From NCBI GenBank assembly GCA_973895155.1, contig OZ316893.1:27900001-27964000 (forward strand): a DNA stretch of 64,000 nucleotides, given 5' to 3'. Shown in pieces: positions 25,640 through 37,949 of the stretch. The stretch comes from Marsupella aquatica (Eukaryota > Marchantiophyta). How positions within the stretch are numbered: the stretch's first letter is position 1; each line of letters begins with the position of its first letter. A program made the translations under genes and the position numbers. The notes under the pieces are model-generated. The model made no database searches. It was not told the DNA's origin and saw only the letters and a list, made by a program, of their open reading frames with translations.

Positions 25640-26982
25640 AAATGTTTGGATCGACAAGGCACTAGCCTTTGCAGAAACGCTTGACCTGGAAAAAGCAAAT
25701 CTATGGGTACATACAGTCTTTATCGCACGGCTCCAGGCCAAGATTGACGGTTTGAAGGGACAAACCGTCAGTTGGCAAAAGGATCTGGAGGAAGCTGACT
25801 CTAGATCTCAGCGGGACACAGCCGAGATTGACACCCTGAAGATAGAGGTGGCGCGGCTTCAAGGAGAAGCCATGAAACAGGCCCAGTTGGTGGATAAGCT
25901 GACGAGCGACACCCAACAACTGGAGGAGGCATGCCAGGACGCCGCGGAAGAGGCGGACGCGGCGAAGCGAGAGAACAAATCTCTGCTGGACCAGGTCCAG
26001 CTACTCAAGCAGGACGCCGACAGACTCAGAAGGCAGCGGGATAGCCTCTCCCACTCGGGCGGCTCTGGCAAGCGTGCCAGGCATTAGCGGCGGAGTAGGA
26101 TTAAAATAGAGTAGGAGTAGCTAAATTAGGCTATAGGGACAAGCACCTGCCCTAGTTAAAGCAGCACTGCCATGCTGTACAACCTGCATAGATTAGGATC
26201 TTCTAATAAGACAAGCCGTTTTCCGGCCTGACAGCCAGCTTAGTTAGGACCTTAGTTAGCGAATCTTTGGGCGAGAGGGCACTCCGTTCCTCGGCCCTTA
26301 GTATTTAGTGCACCCCTCGGTAGAGGCAGGGGGATTTTTAGTCTCAGTGTTGGACATCCGCGGTATGTGCGGGGAGTCCCGACCTCTGGGAGTGAAAGAG
26401 TACCAAGGGGAGGGTGTAGGACTAAGCTTGTTGGGCGAGTGCGAAGCCGGGCTCCATTGTAGTGTACACCCTCGGCCTCAGACCTGTTCATTCCAGAGCT
26501 TTCGGGTCAACTAAGTGTACGCATATGTCTCATATGTAGTAAATCCTTTCCCATTATTTCCTTTGTGTAAATCGAGATTGTATGCTTGTGTGTATGTATA
26601 TGTGTGAATCTCGTGTATAGGTGCCAACGCTTGACCGAATGCACTACCCATGCAAGTCGTGCACGGGGTGCAGCTTGCGAGTAAGTGGTTGCGAGCCCGG
26701 GTTGAGTACCCATACCATCGAATCCGGATCGAAGGCGGACAACATGAAGGCTTAGAAGCCCGTAACCCGGGGTCGATCCTGCTATCGACTGAGGTACGTT
26801 CCGGCGGCGGAACACAAACCATACCTAAGAGGTGTCCGTATATGACAATAGACGCACTTAGCGCTAGTTTATGTGAGTTAGGTGCATTTCGTGCCTCCCT
26901 CCCTGCCCGAACCCTCATTTCTGACGAAGGATGTGCCTGTCTAAGCCGCAGTCCAGTTAAGGCCTAGGCTGACAACGTGACA
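25640..26982 (+). mobile_element. 5'-truncated copy of the 3.9-kb TG...CA element family
   Basis: This plus-strand copy matches the minus-strand copy at 28719-30000. Its coding part (about 25725-26087) encodes a coiled coil with heptad-like Leu/Glu spacing and ends SHSGGSGKRARH; the related copy ends SHSDGSGKRTRH. About 0.9 kb of non-coding sequence follows and stops at 'acgtgaca' at 26982, the same terminus as in the other copy. Homology begins only near 25725, so the 5' part is missing or replaced. Confidence 0.7.
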
Positions 26983-27071
26983 TGTGGGATCTGCATCCCT
27001 AAGTAGAGTGACATCTCTTACTCTGCGTCCAGTGACTGCCTAAGCCTTTGTCACTCTCTTGGTGACAGTGA

Positions 27072-27689
27072 TCAATCTGCGCATACAAGTGTATGCCTCA
27101 CATAGACTCTCTCTAGTTGTAAGCTGGAACTCTTGGAGACCTTCAACTTATCAGTTCTCACACCCTGATAGTTCTGCTTCAGTACCTCAAAGAATTCCAC
27201 CACAGGGTTGAATGCTGGCGCAACTCCAGTTCCTGTCACAATCACACTGGCAGGAGTAGTGGTGGATGTTGCTAGAGTGCTGTTGGTGGATGGTGTGCCA
27301 CTCTGGCTAGTGCTGGTAGAAGAAGTAACAGTTGTGGCAATGGGTTGGGCAGCCGCACTAGTGCCATAAGTGATGGACACGTAATTAGGTGACTATTGCT
27401 GTCTCCATGCCTCAATCTCAACCAAATGAGCCTTCCAAAACTCATGGTAGTTATCCATAGGTGGCCCCTCCAAATGCTGAAATAATCCTTTCCATGCCAT
27501 GAAAGGGGTAAACAACGTGGCATTATGCAATGTCTGCATATCGCACCATGTATCAAACTCCTGGATGAAGTCATCCAGATCAATTGTGCCAACTGCACCA
27601 GAGTATCGTCGTGGGCCCTTTGTAGCCCCGTACATCTCGTCCATATTCCACAACAACTCGGGGGGGTCACTATATGGAGGGTCATACAT
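27072..27689 (-). pseudogene. Gypsy (Ty3)-type gag fragment
   Basis: One minus-strand frame runs through 27689-27072 with a single in-frame TAG at 27393-27395. It encodes RRYSGAVGTIDLDDFIQEF, then FMAWKGLFQHLEGPPMD and HLVEIEAWRQQ, which resembles the retrotransposon-gag capsid region (F-G...DL..F...F...W...L.G.A). A Thr/Ser-rich linker follows. No protease or polymerase is visible beside it. It lies just downstream, in the same orientation, of the 28.7-32.6 kb unit. Confidence 0.6.
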
Positions 27690-29592
27690 CGCGTGCGACG
27701 TTTTAGGGTTTGACCCCCCTAACTTTAAAGTGAAAAATATTTTTTTGCAAAGCCCTTTCTTTCTTAAAATTTTGTCATTTTTTATTAAAAAACCCCTAAA
27801 AACTTTATAGAAAGTATTTTTTGCAATTAAATAGGCCTATGTGTTCTTTAAAGTCAACCAATCAATAAAACATGCCCTATGTGTTCTTCCACCAAACTTT
27901 GGAAGTCTTCCGCCACACCCATTTAAATGGGCCTATACTTCGTCGCACGTGATGTGTCACTTCCGTGGAAGTGACCCCCCCGAGCACAACAAAGGTGCAA
28001 CCACCTGATGACGAGGAGAACTGGTCACTAAGTCCTCATCAAAATCACTATCTGAAGCTGCACTGCTAACTGCTACCAATGCCGCTGGCCAAAACTGTGC
28101 CCCACTCCGAGTGAAATCGGTCCGTCGTCCATCGGGTAACCCAACAGCACTATAAGAATCTATGGTGACCAACCTAACCTAATCTATGTGCTAACCCTAA
28201 GGGCAATCTGTCCCTGTTAGCACCACAAGCACTCATCATGGTGTGTTGGGCATCACTCCAACATCACCAGGAGAGAAATACGTAGCACAACTAGAATGTC
28301 CGGTTGTAAACCCGGATCATTCATATGGAATCAAGCGCCCACGCCAAACTAACATGGCGCATAAACAGGAAGCATATGTGGAGAGGATCCAATCAACAAG
28401 AAGAGATCCACAATAACTCTCCACATCAAGAGTGATCATACATCAATCAAGCGATGTTCATAATGTTCAATGTAGGGCCTTCATAATAGGCTTCTCAATG
28501 TTCAATATCGTAGCTAAGGACCCATGCACAATTGGTTCAATCCATGCATCTAGGTGGATTCAGAAGTATCAAAAACCCTAAGAGAGCTTATGATTTGGTC
28601 CAAAATGACAATCTAAACAAACCAGAATGTGTATAAAATGCCTAAATGCTCCTTTCATTAACATCAAAGTGGAAAGGAGTCTGTGTACACAAAAGAATTT
28701 AAGAACCACATAGTTAAGTGTCACGTCGTCAGCCTAGGCCTTAACCCAGTCTTTGGCTTAGACAGGCACATCCTTTGTGAGTATGAGGGTTTGGGCAAGG
28801 AGGGTCGCACGAAATGTTCATAATTCACGTAAACTAGCGCTAAGTGCACTTACTGTTATACACCTCCTAGGTATAGTTTGTGTTCCACCGCCGGAACGTA
28901 CCTTAGTCGACACGGGGTTGACCCCGGCTCACGGACTTCTAAGCCTTCGTGTTACCGCCTTCGATCCGGATCCGTTAGTACAAGAGCTCAACCCGGGCTC
29001 GCAACCCCGTACCCGTATCCTGCACCCCGTGCATGGTTGGCATAATGTGTTTGGCTCGGCATTGATACTTGCACACGAGACTCATACATGCATACATAAC
29101 AGAAATCTCAATTTACACGAAGGAATTTAAGGAGAAAGGATTTCATTCATTCATGATCATACACTTTATGATTGGTTGACCTGACACCTCGTGAACAACC
29201 GGGCCCAAGGCCGAGGAGTATACACTACAACAAAGCCCGGCTCCGCACTCGCCCAACGAGCTTAGTCGTATACCCTCCCCTTGGTACTCCGGTACTTCAC
29301 CGAGTTTGGGATTCCCCGTGCGTACTGTGAATGGCCAACTTCTGAGTCTAAAATCCCCCTCCCTAACCTCTACTAGGGGGGACGCTAAATACTAAGGGCT
29401 GAGGACCGGCCTGGCCTCCTGCCCAAATCTATGCTAACTTATATCCCTACTAAGCTGGTGCTTGCTTGTCCTATTAGTCTAACCTATTCTACACAGGCTG
29501 GCTAATGTGTCAGCGCCGCTATCTTCTGGCCGGCACTTGTCCTACCAACCTGTTTTAGCTACTCCTAAGTCTATTCTAAGCCTAACCCTCCG

Positions 29593-30423
29593 CTAATGTC
29601 TGGTGCGCTTGCCAGAGCCGTCCGAGTGGGAGCGGCCATCCCGCTGCCTACGGAGTCTGTCGTTGTCCGCCTTGAGGAGCTGGACTTGGTCCAACAGAGA
29701 TTCATTTTCTCGCTTTGCCGCGTCTGTCTCCTCAGCTGCCTCCTGGCATGCCTCTTCTAGTTGCTGGGCGTTGCTCGTCAGCTTGTCCACCACCTGGGTC
29801 TGTTTCTCGGCTTTGGCTTGAAGCCGTGCTACTTCGGCCTGCAGGGTGGCAATCTCCGTAGTGTCAAGCTGGGCCTGCTCTTTGGCCTCCTCTAGGTCTT
29901 TCTGCCAGATGACAGTTTGGCTCTTCAAACTGTCAACCTGGGTCCGGAGCTGTGCAATCTCGGCCTCCTTCCCGGTTTTGGCTTGTTCGGCCAAGGCGGT
30001 AAGGGCATGCGCATTTGCTAACAACTCATCGGTGACTGCAACCTTGGGTCATAGTTGCAGAATCTCCACCTCTTGAGCTGCAACTTCATCCTTTAGGTAC
30101 ACGGATTCAACCCGGTACCGCTCTATCCGCTGAAGGGCTTCCGACTGAGCCCGACCTGCTTTTACTACGGTAACCAACTCTTGATTGAAGAAGTAGGCTA
30201 CCTTCCGAGCCATGAACTCCCCGGTATCCTGGGCTATCTGTTGGGAGAAATCTCCCAAAAGCCCATTTAGAAATGTACCCGGTACGAAGAGTCCTGGGTG
30301 GTCTAGGTTATGCCCGTCCGGAGTTGGGCACGGGCAGACGTTAACTCGCGTGGAAGCCGGGGTAGTGACATCCAGCCCTGGGGATGTAGTGTTGGAAGGG
30401 GCTGGAGTGTCCTCCTCCACCAT
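29593..30423 (-). CDS. Coiled-coil C-terminal part of the element protein
   Basis: Two overlapping frames cover this part. 30423-30049 encodes a region with LDVTTPASTRVNVCPCPTPD and helical sequence; 30024-29593 (143 codons with stop) encodes a long coiled coil with regular Leu, Glu and Gln spacing, ending SHSDGSGKRTRH. The same coiled coil is repeated on the plus strand at 25725-26087. A basic tail after a coiled coil suggests a self-assembling nucleic-acid-binding protein. That is inference; no catalytic motif is present. Confidence 0.45.
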
Positions 30424-30455
30424 CAGCCGGCCTCTAGAATAGCCATTGGTGGGTC

Positions 30456-32102
30456 TTATGGACCTTCGGGCTCGGGCAAGGCCTTCACCGCCCCGACTTC
30501 TGCACCAGGCCCGGCCTGGTTGATTGCGTCTAAGGTTGCGATCACTGCCTCTTCCGGTACTTCTTCGGCCACGGCTACCGCTACCTGTGGAGGTTGGATG
30601 GGTGAGGCCTGCGTCACCGCCGAACTTTGGGCCTCGGGTTGAGGCCTTCTCTCAAAGGCCGGGAAGATCCACTTAGTCGGGACCAACTTAGATACGTTGA
30701 CTCGGGGAAGGGTTCGTCGATCAAACCAGGCGTACCACTCGAGAATGATCTCGATGTGGCTCGTGAAATACGCTTTCCCACCGATGTATAGCGACTTCCT
30801 TCGCCGCTCCATCTCTTCATGGAACTTCTTAGCGAAGTACGAAGCCCACTTCCTAGGTCGATAGTTCTCAACCTGGATAACCTGGGCAGTGGAGATCTCG
30901 CTTCGGGGTTCCATCATGTGGAGGGCATACCTTTGGAACTCCAATCGCTCAACTATCTTGGGGATGAGGCAGGTCCTCATCACAAACCCGTTGTCCACTG
31001 ACCCCTCGGAGGGAAAACTCGAGGATTGGTACTTGGCTCCCTTGCCCCCGGGAGCCCGTGATTCGACTCGGTGATCATCCTGAGCCGTTCCTCTATGAGG
31101 GACATATTCCTCCCCCGCAGCCGAGTATGTTGACGGATGTCATCATAATTCTTGACGAACTCTGCCATATCCTCCCCGTAGTATCTGCAGGTGTTCCAGG
31201 GGAGAGAGGCGAGGTGCTCGAACCCCTGAGTCTTCAAGTACACCGCATGTTTGGGGTGGAGGATGTTCTTATGCATGTTTTCCCCCATGCGGTGCATTGT
31301 TACCTTGGCCGCGGCTACCGTGGCCATGGATAGCCCGGTATAGCTGCGGGTTCCTTCCTCTTCCTTCCCCGAGACTGGCTCGGGGAGGGTGACACCTCCC
31401 CATCCTCTCGATCGTGTGTAGGTAGTGCCACTACCGTTAGTATTGGAGCCGGGGCAGCTACGGTCACCGTGTTGTCCGTTGGAGCCGCTACTCTGGTCCG
31501 GGCCTGGGGAAGGGGCGATATAGTGCCGGCTCCCTGGGTACTTACTCCTCTAGGCTGCCTGAGCAGGGGAAGGTAGCCTCTTTGTCGTTGTTGAGGTCCA
31601 TAGCGTTGATGATGGATCTCACCTATAGGGGCGGGGGTTGGCTAAGCTGAGGCGGAGCCTGAGCCTGAGCTGGTGCTGGTGCAAGCACGGCTGGGCTGGC
31701 ACCGGTGGTCGATGGTGTGGTTGCCATGAAATTCTGTAGGTGTCGGTAGAGGTTTTCTGACGCAAGTGTAGGCGCCCTTGTAGATCGGGTAGCGCTGGAC
31801 TCGCTGTTGATGATGTCTCAGACCCGAGCGGAGATGTGGTCAAAGTGGTGCCGTTGTAAGTCGATCGTGCCCGGGATATTGAAGACCTCATCCGGGAGCC
31901 AAAGCAATGCCTCCCAGAAGCCGATATATTTGCCTCCGTCGAAGAAGTACCCTGATATTTCTTTGGGTCGGTAAAGCTCGCTCTGGGATGGGTAATCAAA
32001 GTTAAGGAGATAGTGATGGCGGCCTGCTAGGCGGATGGCTCTCTCATACTCGTGTTTGATCTCGTATCGTCGTGGGTTGGCGTGTTTCAACGAGTCGGCC
32101 AA
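30456..32102 (-). pseudogene. Gag-like ORFs of the 3.9-kb element, interrupted
   Basis: The first frame (32102) encodes MADSLKHANPRRYEIKHEYE..., then crosses a TGA at 31818-31820 and continues in the same frame through an Ala/Pro/Gln-rich stretch to about 31620. A second frame at 31327-30980 starts MATVAAAKVTMHRMGENMHK, and a third at 30998-30456 encodes an aromatic-rich domain with RKWASYFAKKFHEEMERRRK and a Pro/Ala-rich tail. I do not recognise a named domain. Position and composition suggest the structural protein of a plant element. Missing frames may be introns or decay; GT-type donors are visible, e.g. after 'cctatag' near 31620. Confidence 0.45.
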
Positions 32103-32265
32103 GTGCCCTCCGATAGACAGGAACTACGTCCAAAATTGTATGGCCAAACTAGAAAAGATTGTGTGCGACATTCAGAGGAGATGGAAGGCGACTAAGGATA
32201 AGCAAGAGAACTGGGGTCAAAGCTGGCGCGTGGTTTGAAGAACTGGTGCACTGCAAAGGATCAGC

Positions 32266-32282
32266 CCCCTTTTTATACCCTG
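32266..32282 (-). promoter_or_regulatory. TATA box of the 3.9-kb element
   Basis: On the minus strand 'gggtataaaaaggggg' is a clean TATA motif about 170 bp upstream of the first ORF (ATG at 32102). GC-rich sequence surrounds it. This position fits a U3 promoter. Confidence 0.6.
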
Positions 32283-32875
32283 AGAGCTCGTCGATCGCTC
32301 GTCGCCTCCTCGTTGCTTATAGGTTGAGACTTTCACGCTTACAGTGTACCGGCCACTCCGCCAGTCCGGGTCAGTGCGTGTCAGTGGCCGCCTCCCGAAA
32401 TCCGTTATACGGACCCGAGGGGAAAGAGTGGAGGGCCCATTACATGCTCGCAACCCGAGCGTGCAAATGGCGACCCGCCGCCAGCCTGAACATGAATGCC
32501 CCTTATTGACTAATGATTTCCTACTCATAATGGCTACCTAAATACTGTCGTTATGCTAATAATTACGGTCTAAGATACCCCCAACGCGCGTGTTAGGCCG
32601 AATCACTCATTACCCACCGTACCGGTGGCGTCACATTAAGCGCGTGGGGAAGGAATAGCTTTGGGATGGGTGACCTCTCACTTGTAGTTATGCACCAAAT
32701 TGGCCGCTCCAAAATCAGCAACTTGCAACTACTCCTCACATACCAGCAAGTTGGCTTGCTAGCCCGCCCACTCCTGCTCCGCCCTCACGCCCCTCGTCCT
32801 GAGTAACCATGAGTTGCCTTGAAGCCTCAAAATGCCGAGATGAGCCAAAGAGTGAGCCCTTCACGCCCGCTATGC

Positions 32876-33200
32876 CAGACCCAACTTCCAGATTCGGCAA
32901 CATCCACACTTTGGCCTCGAGTTTCCTTCACAGAAAGACAGCGCATCGGTGCACTGCCCTGTCGTAACGAATCCGCGATCCAGCCCTCGCAAAATGGGCA
33001 ACATTCCCGAGCCCGCAACGCTTCACTACGCCGGACCCAACTTCCACATTCGGCAACATCCACACTTTAGCCTTGAGTTTCCTTTATAGAAAGAGAGCGC
33101 GTCGGCGCACTACCCTGTCGTAATGAATCCGCGATCCAGCCCTCGCGAAATGGGCAACATTCCCGAGTCGTTTCACTTCGCAAACATGCACGCGATAGTG
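32876..33200. repeat. 156-bp tandem duplication
   Basis: A block beginning 'gacccaacttcca' at 32878 recurs at 33034. Both copies share 'attcggcaacatccacactt', 'cgcgatccagccctcgc' and 'aaatgggcaacattcccgag' with about 10% differences. No gene is visible in it. Confidence 0.75.
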
Positions 33201-33205
33201 CCTCT

Positions 33206-34979
33206 GACTGCGCTACTGATCAGCAGCAGCCCGCATCCGCTACCAAACAACAACATTCAAAGTTCTATTTCTTCAACAAAATGCAGAGGTCGACATGCAA
33301 GTTCTGCAAAATTGCTATAGTTGTTGCACGATTCAACAACATCTGTGGCTGTTTCCCTTGCGAAAACAGCAGATCGGCCCAACAGATCTGCATACGACGA
33401 TGATGCAAGCCCGATCTATCAACATCCGCACCTCAAGAGGCCCGATCTACTTCACAAAAATGCGAACAGCAGCATACTGTTCGTCGAATGGCAGCACAGA
33501 TCAGACACAAACTTCTCAACACCAACTATAGCGAATCAAAATACCGGCAATCCACTCCACGATCCGAGGTACCACAGATCAAAACAACAGCTTCACAGCT
33601 CCAATTGATTCGATCTACCGCAAATTGTCAATGACAAACTCAGACTGAGCTTCTGTCCGCACAATAGAGTTTGAAGCTCCTGATCGATCTTTCAATGTAA
33701 TCTTCTCAACAATCGGCACAACGATCTCGGTCAACAATACCCCATCAATCCCGCACCGATCCGATCACACATGTATGTCAAGCCAACGCACCTTGCACTA
33801 CTCAAAGAATCCACGTTACACAAGCGGAGCTCACAGCCACCATAGCCACACTCAAGCTCCTCTCTCTCCAAGGCTCAACATTGAAAGATGACCTTTCAAT
33901 GCCTCACAAGAGAGAAGTACCCTCTCACTCAAACCTAATGGAACCTTATCGGCTCATATAACACACATACCAAACATACGGATCTAGATAGTACGATACA
34001 CTCTAACATTACCTAGAATGGTGTGACATTGTCGAACCTCCATATGTTCGATTCAAGACATCGGACATCTCTTCCAGCATGTCACTTTCTTCAAGTAGTT
34101 GGGTGATATGATTGGCAAGGACATCTTCAATGTCATCATCAGACAATGCCCAATCAGCTGTCCACTATTTGAATTGAGCACTGAGCACGTTCCATAAGGA
34201 ACACAGAGAATTTCCAAAAGGACCATAGGATGAAAATTTGTGTTTGACCCTAGAGAGAAGGACAATGAAGCGAGAGTGTGAATTTCTATCTCGAGGCAAC
34301 ATAGATCATATACACATAGTCCAATCAACAATTCCACATTGTTCAAACCCAATATGATTTTGTGCCAATTTCTGAACCCACCCATGGCTTGAAAGAAGTG
34401 TGCCATTGATTGAACGGAGCAATATCAGCTGAAACTCTCGTGAGATGGACAGATTCAATTGCACAGACAATTGCGTCCAAGAGCAAAATGCCAAGGCCAG
34501 GGCACAGAGGAGCGCAAATTTGTGAAATTGGATGCAATAATTCATGCCAACAAGAGGTCAAGGGAAGTATGTCCAATGCACAAGCTGGTGCAAGCTTACG
34601 CAATAATTCCTTGAGAGAGTAGACTGGAGCAAAAGCACCACAAACGACCATGTGCCTCGCCTATAAAGTAACATGTGTCCATGTCATATAGCTCATGGAA
34701 ACTATCCTGTAACGGGTGGGGTTGGGGGTGGGTTCTGACAAACCCCGTGAAGCATATAGCACATCCCAATAATAGCTGGGTCATTGCGCTCTATTAAGGT
34801 ATAAAGGAACCCCGTCAGCGTTGGAGATGCTCTTATGGGAGCACTCAGGAGAACTTGAACGATCATAATAAGGAGGAAGTTCGGAATGACCGAAGCAGGC
34901 TTTGCAGGTTTGCGAAAGTCACAACAAGATTTTTTTTAGTAATTTATCTGTTTCTCAGAATCTGCTGTCGAAGGCCTTG
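33206..34979. other. No supported gene
   Basis: I see scattered short open frames on both strands, several of them hydrophobic, but no motif or consistent codon pattern. The minus strand at 34053-34784 has three overlapping frames of Cys-, Leu- and Trp-rich protein that may be a decayed transposase, but I cannot support a family. Confidence 0.35.
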
Positions 34980-34984
34980 GTACT

Positions 34985-35260
34985 TCAGATCGGGCTTCGG
35001 ATTTCGCGGACGATGTCGAGATTCCTCGAGGCTTCGCTTCTGCAGAGGAGATGAAGCAATTGCATCGAATCTTCATAGTTCCGCGGGCGGCTCGTGCAGC
35101 CCTCGATTAGCCGTGATCGGATGAAGGCCTCCTGTATTTCAAATTTTACGGACAATGTGAGCTTCCTCGGGGCTTCGTTCCCGAGGAGGAGATGGAGCAA
35201 TTTCTTTGAATCTTCGTAATTCCGCGGGCGGCTCGTGGAGCCCTCAAATTGCACACGACA
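34985..35260. repeat. Two diverged direct repeats of about 143 bp
   Basis: The blocks ending 'ttccgcgggcggctcgtg.agccctc' at about 35100 and 35243 share 'gagattcctcg.ggcttcg', 'gaggagatg.agcaatt' and the end block. On the minus strand both copies encode the peptide TSRPRNYEDS followed by LLHLL, inside an ORF at 35347-34985. The repeat may lie in the 5' flank of the C2 gene. Confidence 0.6.
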
Positions 35261-35823
35261 ACTTATTGCACTCTTACACGTAATCAAGTTGTGTATAGCT
35301 CGCATCATGTACTCATTTTGCTCTCTGCCATGTCCTTCCCCTGCCACTGTCGTTCTTCACATCAGCCTCTTCAAGCTCATTTCGTCACTTTGGATACCAT
35401 CCTCTTGCCTTGGTTCATCGTACGCACTCTGAGGCGGTTCACCCTCATGCTGGTTAGGTCGTAGTGCAAGGCGAGGCTCTATATTTCTTTGAGTTGTTTT
35501 TTGTCATCTCAGTCGCTGACACTCGATTGTGGGATAGGATCCCTCTGCCAAGCGGTTCTTCCCACTTACGTAGTCTTGATTTGAAGTCACTGTGGAGAGT
35601 CCAATCCCGTGTTCACTTTCTTCTTGTTGATGACAGAGACATTCGATTGATGAGGTTAGGACCCTTGGTTAATCTACCGCTGGGTGTGCCAAATGCCCAT
35701 ATCATCAGGTCAGTTTGCTTCCGATAGAAGGATATAATCCTGATTGTAGACCCTTCTCTCGGGTAAGTCCGTGCTACTGGGAATTGTAAGTGCACCTCGA
35801 TCAATTTCAGGGATTGAAATAAG

Positions 35824-36438
35824 ATGTCAACTTTCGACAAGCGATCTCTGGAGTTCAACATCGTGTCTGCCAATGACCTGAAGAAGGTGAAGAGCTTCGG
35901 CAAGCAGAGCTGTTTTGTTGTGGTCTATGTTAACCCTTCTCAAAAAATGTCCACTAAGGTAGACCGAGTAGGTGGCAGGAACCCGTGTTGGAACTCCAAG
36001 CTGATTGTCACATGCGACGAGCAGATGTTCATCAAGTCCGGTTCATACATCACCGTGGAGATATACTGCTCAGGGCGTATCACCAACAAACTCGTGGGCA
36101 CTGTCTCTATTCCCTTGCATGAAGTTGGCAGAGATGGAAAGTCCGGTGCCACCAAGCCCCAGGTCATGGCGTACCAAGTGCAGAGGCGTTCAGGAAAGAT
36201 TCAGGGGGTGCTCAATATGGCTGTGAAACTCGGGGAGAAGAGAACCGTTTCGACTTTGCCTGCCCCTCGTGTTTATGGTAAGCAGCAGGCCAGAAGCGGT
36301 TCAGGTCTTCCGACTTTCCCTCACTACTCTCAGCAATCTTATGGATCTCAGCAGCAGTACTACGCCTATGGTAGTCTTCAGCCGCACAGCTACGGAGGCC
36401 ATCAGCAAGCCATGTGGCGGTCTACTCCTCAGTTTTGA
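35824..36438 (+). CDS. SRC2-like C2 domain protein, single exon, 204 aa
   Basis: A complete ORF without introns. Residues 4-135 form a plant C2 domain of the SRC2/BAP type: RSLEFNIVSANDLKKVKSF, YVNPSQKMSTKVDRVGGRNP with WNSKL, then LVGTVSIPLHEV and AYQVQRRSGKIQGVLNMAVKLG. The C-terminal 60 residues are rich in Tyr, Ser, Gln and Gly (SYGSQQQYYAYGS), a low-complexity tail common in SRC2 proteins. C2 domains bind membranes, often Ca2+-dependently, but this one lacks an obvious full set of loop aspartates, so binding may be Ca2+-independent. Related plant proteins act in cold and defence signalling. The product looks intact. Confidence 0.85.
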   Translation: MSTFDKRSLEFNIVSANDLKKVKSFGKQSCFVVVYVNPSQKMSTKVDRVGGRNPCWNSKLIVTCDEQMFIKSGSYITVEIYCSGRITNKLVGTVSIPLHEVGRDGKSGATKPQVMAYQVQRRSGKIQGVLNMAVKLGEKRTVSTLPAPRVYGKQQARSGSGLPTFPHYSQQSYGSQQQYYAYGSLQPHSYGGHQQAMWRSTPQF

Positions 36439-37949
36439 CGGTTAGTTACATCAACGATCGACGACTGAGTGCACCAGTGGATGTCTTTACGGGATGTTAG
36501 TCGTTGATTTGATGGTTTATATGATGGAGGAAGGTCAAGAGGAATTTCACATGCCGTCGAGGTCGGCTTGACTTGTAAGCTTGGATTAAGAGGGCGATCT
36601 GGATGGAGAGGAGAACGAAGGACTATTCGATTGTCATCAAGGAAATTGTTCTGTTCTTGCGAGTGGTGGATGTGATCTGTGGCTGTATTGCACCATTGGA
36701 GTCAACTTCGCGACATCTCGGTGAATCAGGCTGGCGGCCGGGCCACTTTGTAAATAGTGTTGATGACTTAATAGCTGCAAAAAAGAGTAGGCCTTTGGTT
36801 GCTGTCCCCGTTCTATAGTTGCTGGTTGTGGATGGCAGGCATGACGCGGAGGTTCTTGGGCTGCTACAACCCGGCGTTATGTTTCAAGCGTCTCTGTCGG
36901 AGACTCGAACAGTTTCTAACAAGACAGAGCCTCTACATCTTTTCACTCGAGTAAGCGAATGCTACAAAGGGAGGGACATAGTGACGGATGTCTGGGTCTC
37001 ATTGTGCCCGTCTGTCAATAGATTGAAGAGTTAGGTTGTCGCTTAGGTTTAGTACTTCGGTTCAGTAATCGTTGCCCTGGACAATTTTGAGCCCAAGGGG
37101 AAAGTCCAATTTCAGCTCTAGTCATATACTCATGAAATTCTTTGTACAATAGACACTTGAGCCGAGAGCATTCGAACGCCATTAGGACCGAGTCTTCTGT
37201 TATCCACTTCAGAGCTGGCCATGGTAGTACGTAGGCACTTTTCTCTTTCCGTCAAATACCGCACTGTAAAATGAAGAGAAAAGCAAATATGAAACGTTTG
37301 CGAATAACTACAAAATAATCAACCCTGATTTGGGTTGTGAGTCCACTTCGCCTTCAGCCGCTTGAATTGAATCTTTGCCTGTCTTGCCACTTTACAAAAT
37401 ACGGAGAAAAGGTGTCCCATTCAAAGGAAGCCAGTTGTGTGCAGTATATTTGTGGAAGGATTGCAACTAGAGTTTGAGGTAAAATTTTCCATTCGCATGT
37501 CTTGCGAAAATGGTGGGCCGTTGGAAGCTCGATGACATGCTGAATATTGTTGAAGGATCTCAATTCTATGCGAAAATGGTGGGCCATTGGAAGCTGGGTG
37601 ACATGAATATTATCGAAGGATCTCAATTCTAGTGTGTTCGAGTACGCAGGGTCCTACTAGAATGGTTTGGGTTGTTTTGTTGAATATGTTTTGGGCACAC
37701 ACGATCTATTAGAATTGATGTCAGTGAAGAATTGGTATAGATTGAGAATAGACATTACTCCTTCCAAATTGGGTCTGCGCTCCTTTAGGGTAGATCTTCT
37801 TGTGCGGGCTAGCCACTTTGGAGGAAGTCGAGGTCTTCATTCGTGACATGCCAAGTGGACCAAATGCAGTAAACTTGATCTTGCCTGGAGCTTGTAGAAC
37901 TTACGGTAATGCGGAGTTGAGCTAACTTGCCGCCAAAGAGCTTTTCAAG
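36439..37949. other. 3' flank of the C2 gene, no gene supported
   Basis: The first few hundred bases probably hold the C2 gene's 3' UTR. Nothing beyond is convincingly coding. A short direct repeat ('gcgaaaatggtgggcc.ttggaagct..gatgacatg') occurs near 37503 and 37569. Confidence 0.35.

Larger units (their letters stand above)
28714..32640 (-). mobile_element. 3.9-kb element with TG...CA ends and TTAAG target-site duplication (solo-LTR-like, carries ORFs)
   Basis: The unit 28719-32635 begins TGTCACGTCG and ends GGTGGCGTCACA on the plus strand, and is flanked by TTAAG at 28714-28718 and 32636-32640. TG...CA ends with a 5-bp duplication are typical of integrase-inserted LTRs. Reading the minus strand, a TATAAAAA box lies near 32270, followed by ORFs, and the non-coding 3' part ends at 28719. 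I see no direct repeats inside it, so it is either one very long LTR left as a solo copy or an unusual non-autonomous element. Confidence 0.65.

Noticed and set aside
26640-26830. tRNA-like text around 'aacccggggtcgatcc'
   Set aside because: No acceptor stem, anticodon stem or D-arm could be drawn; the stretch belongs to the 3' part of the element family.
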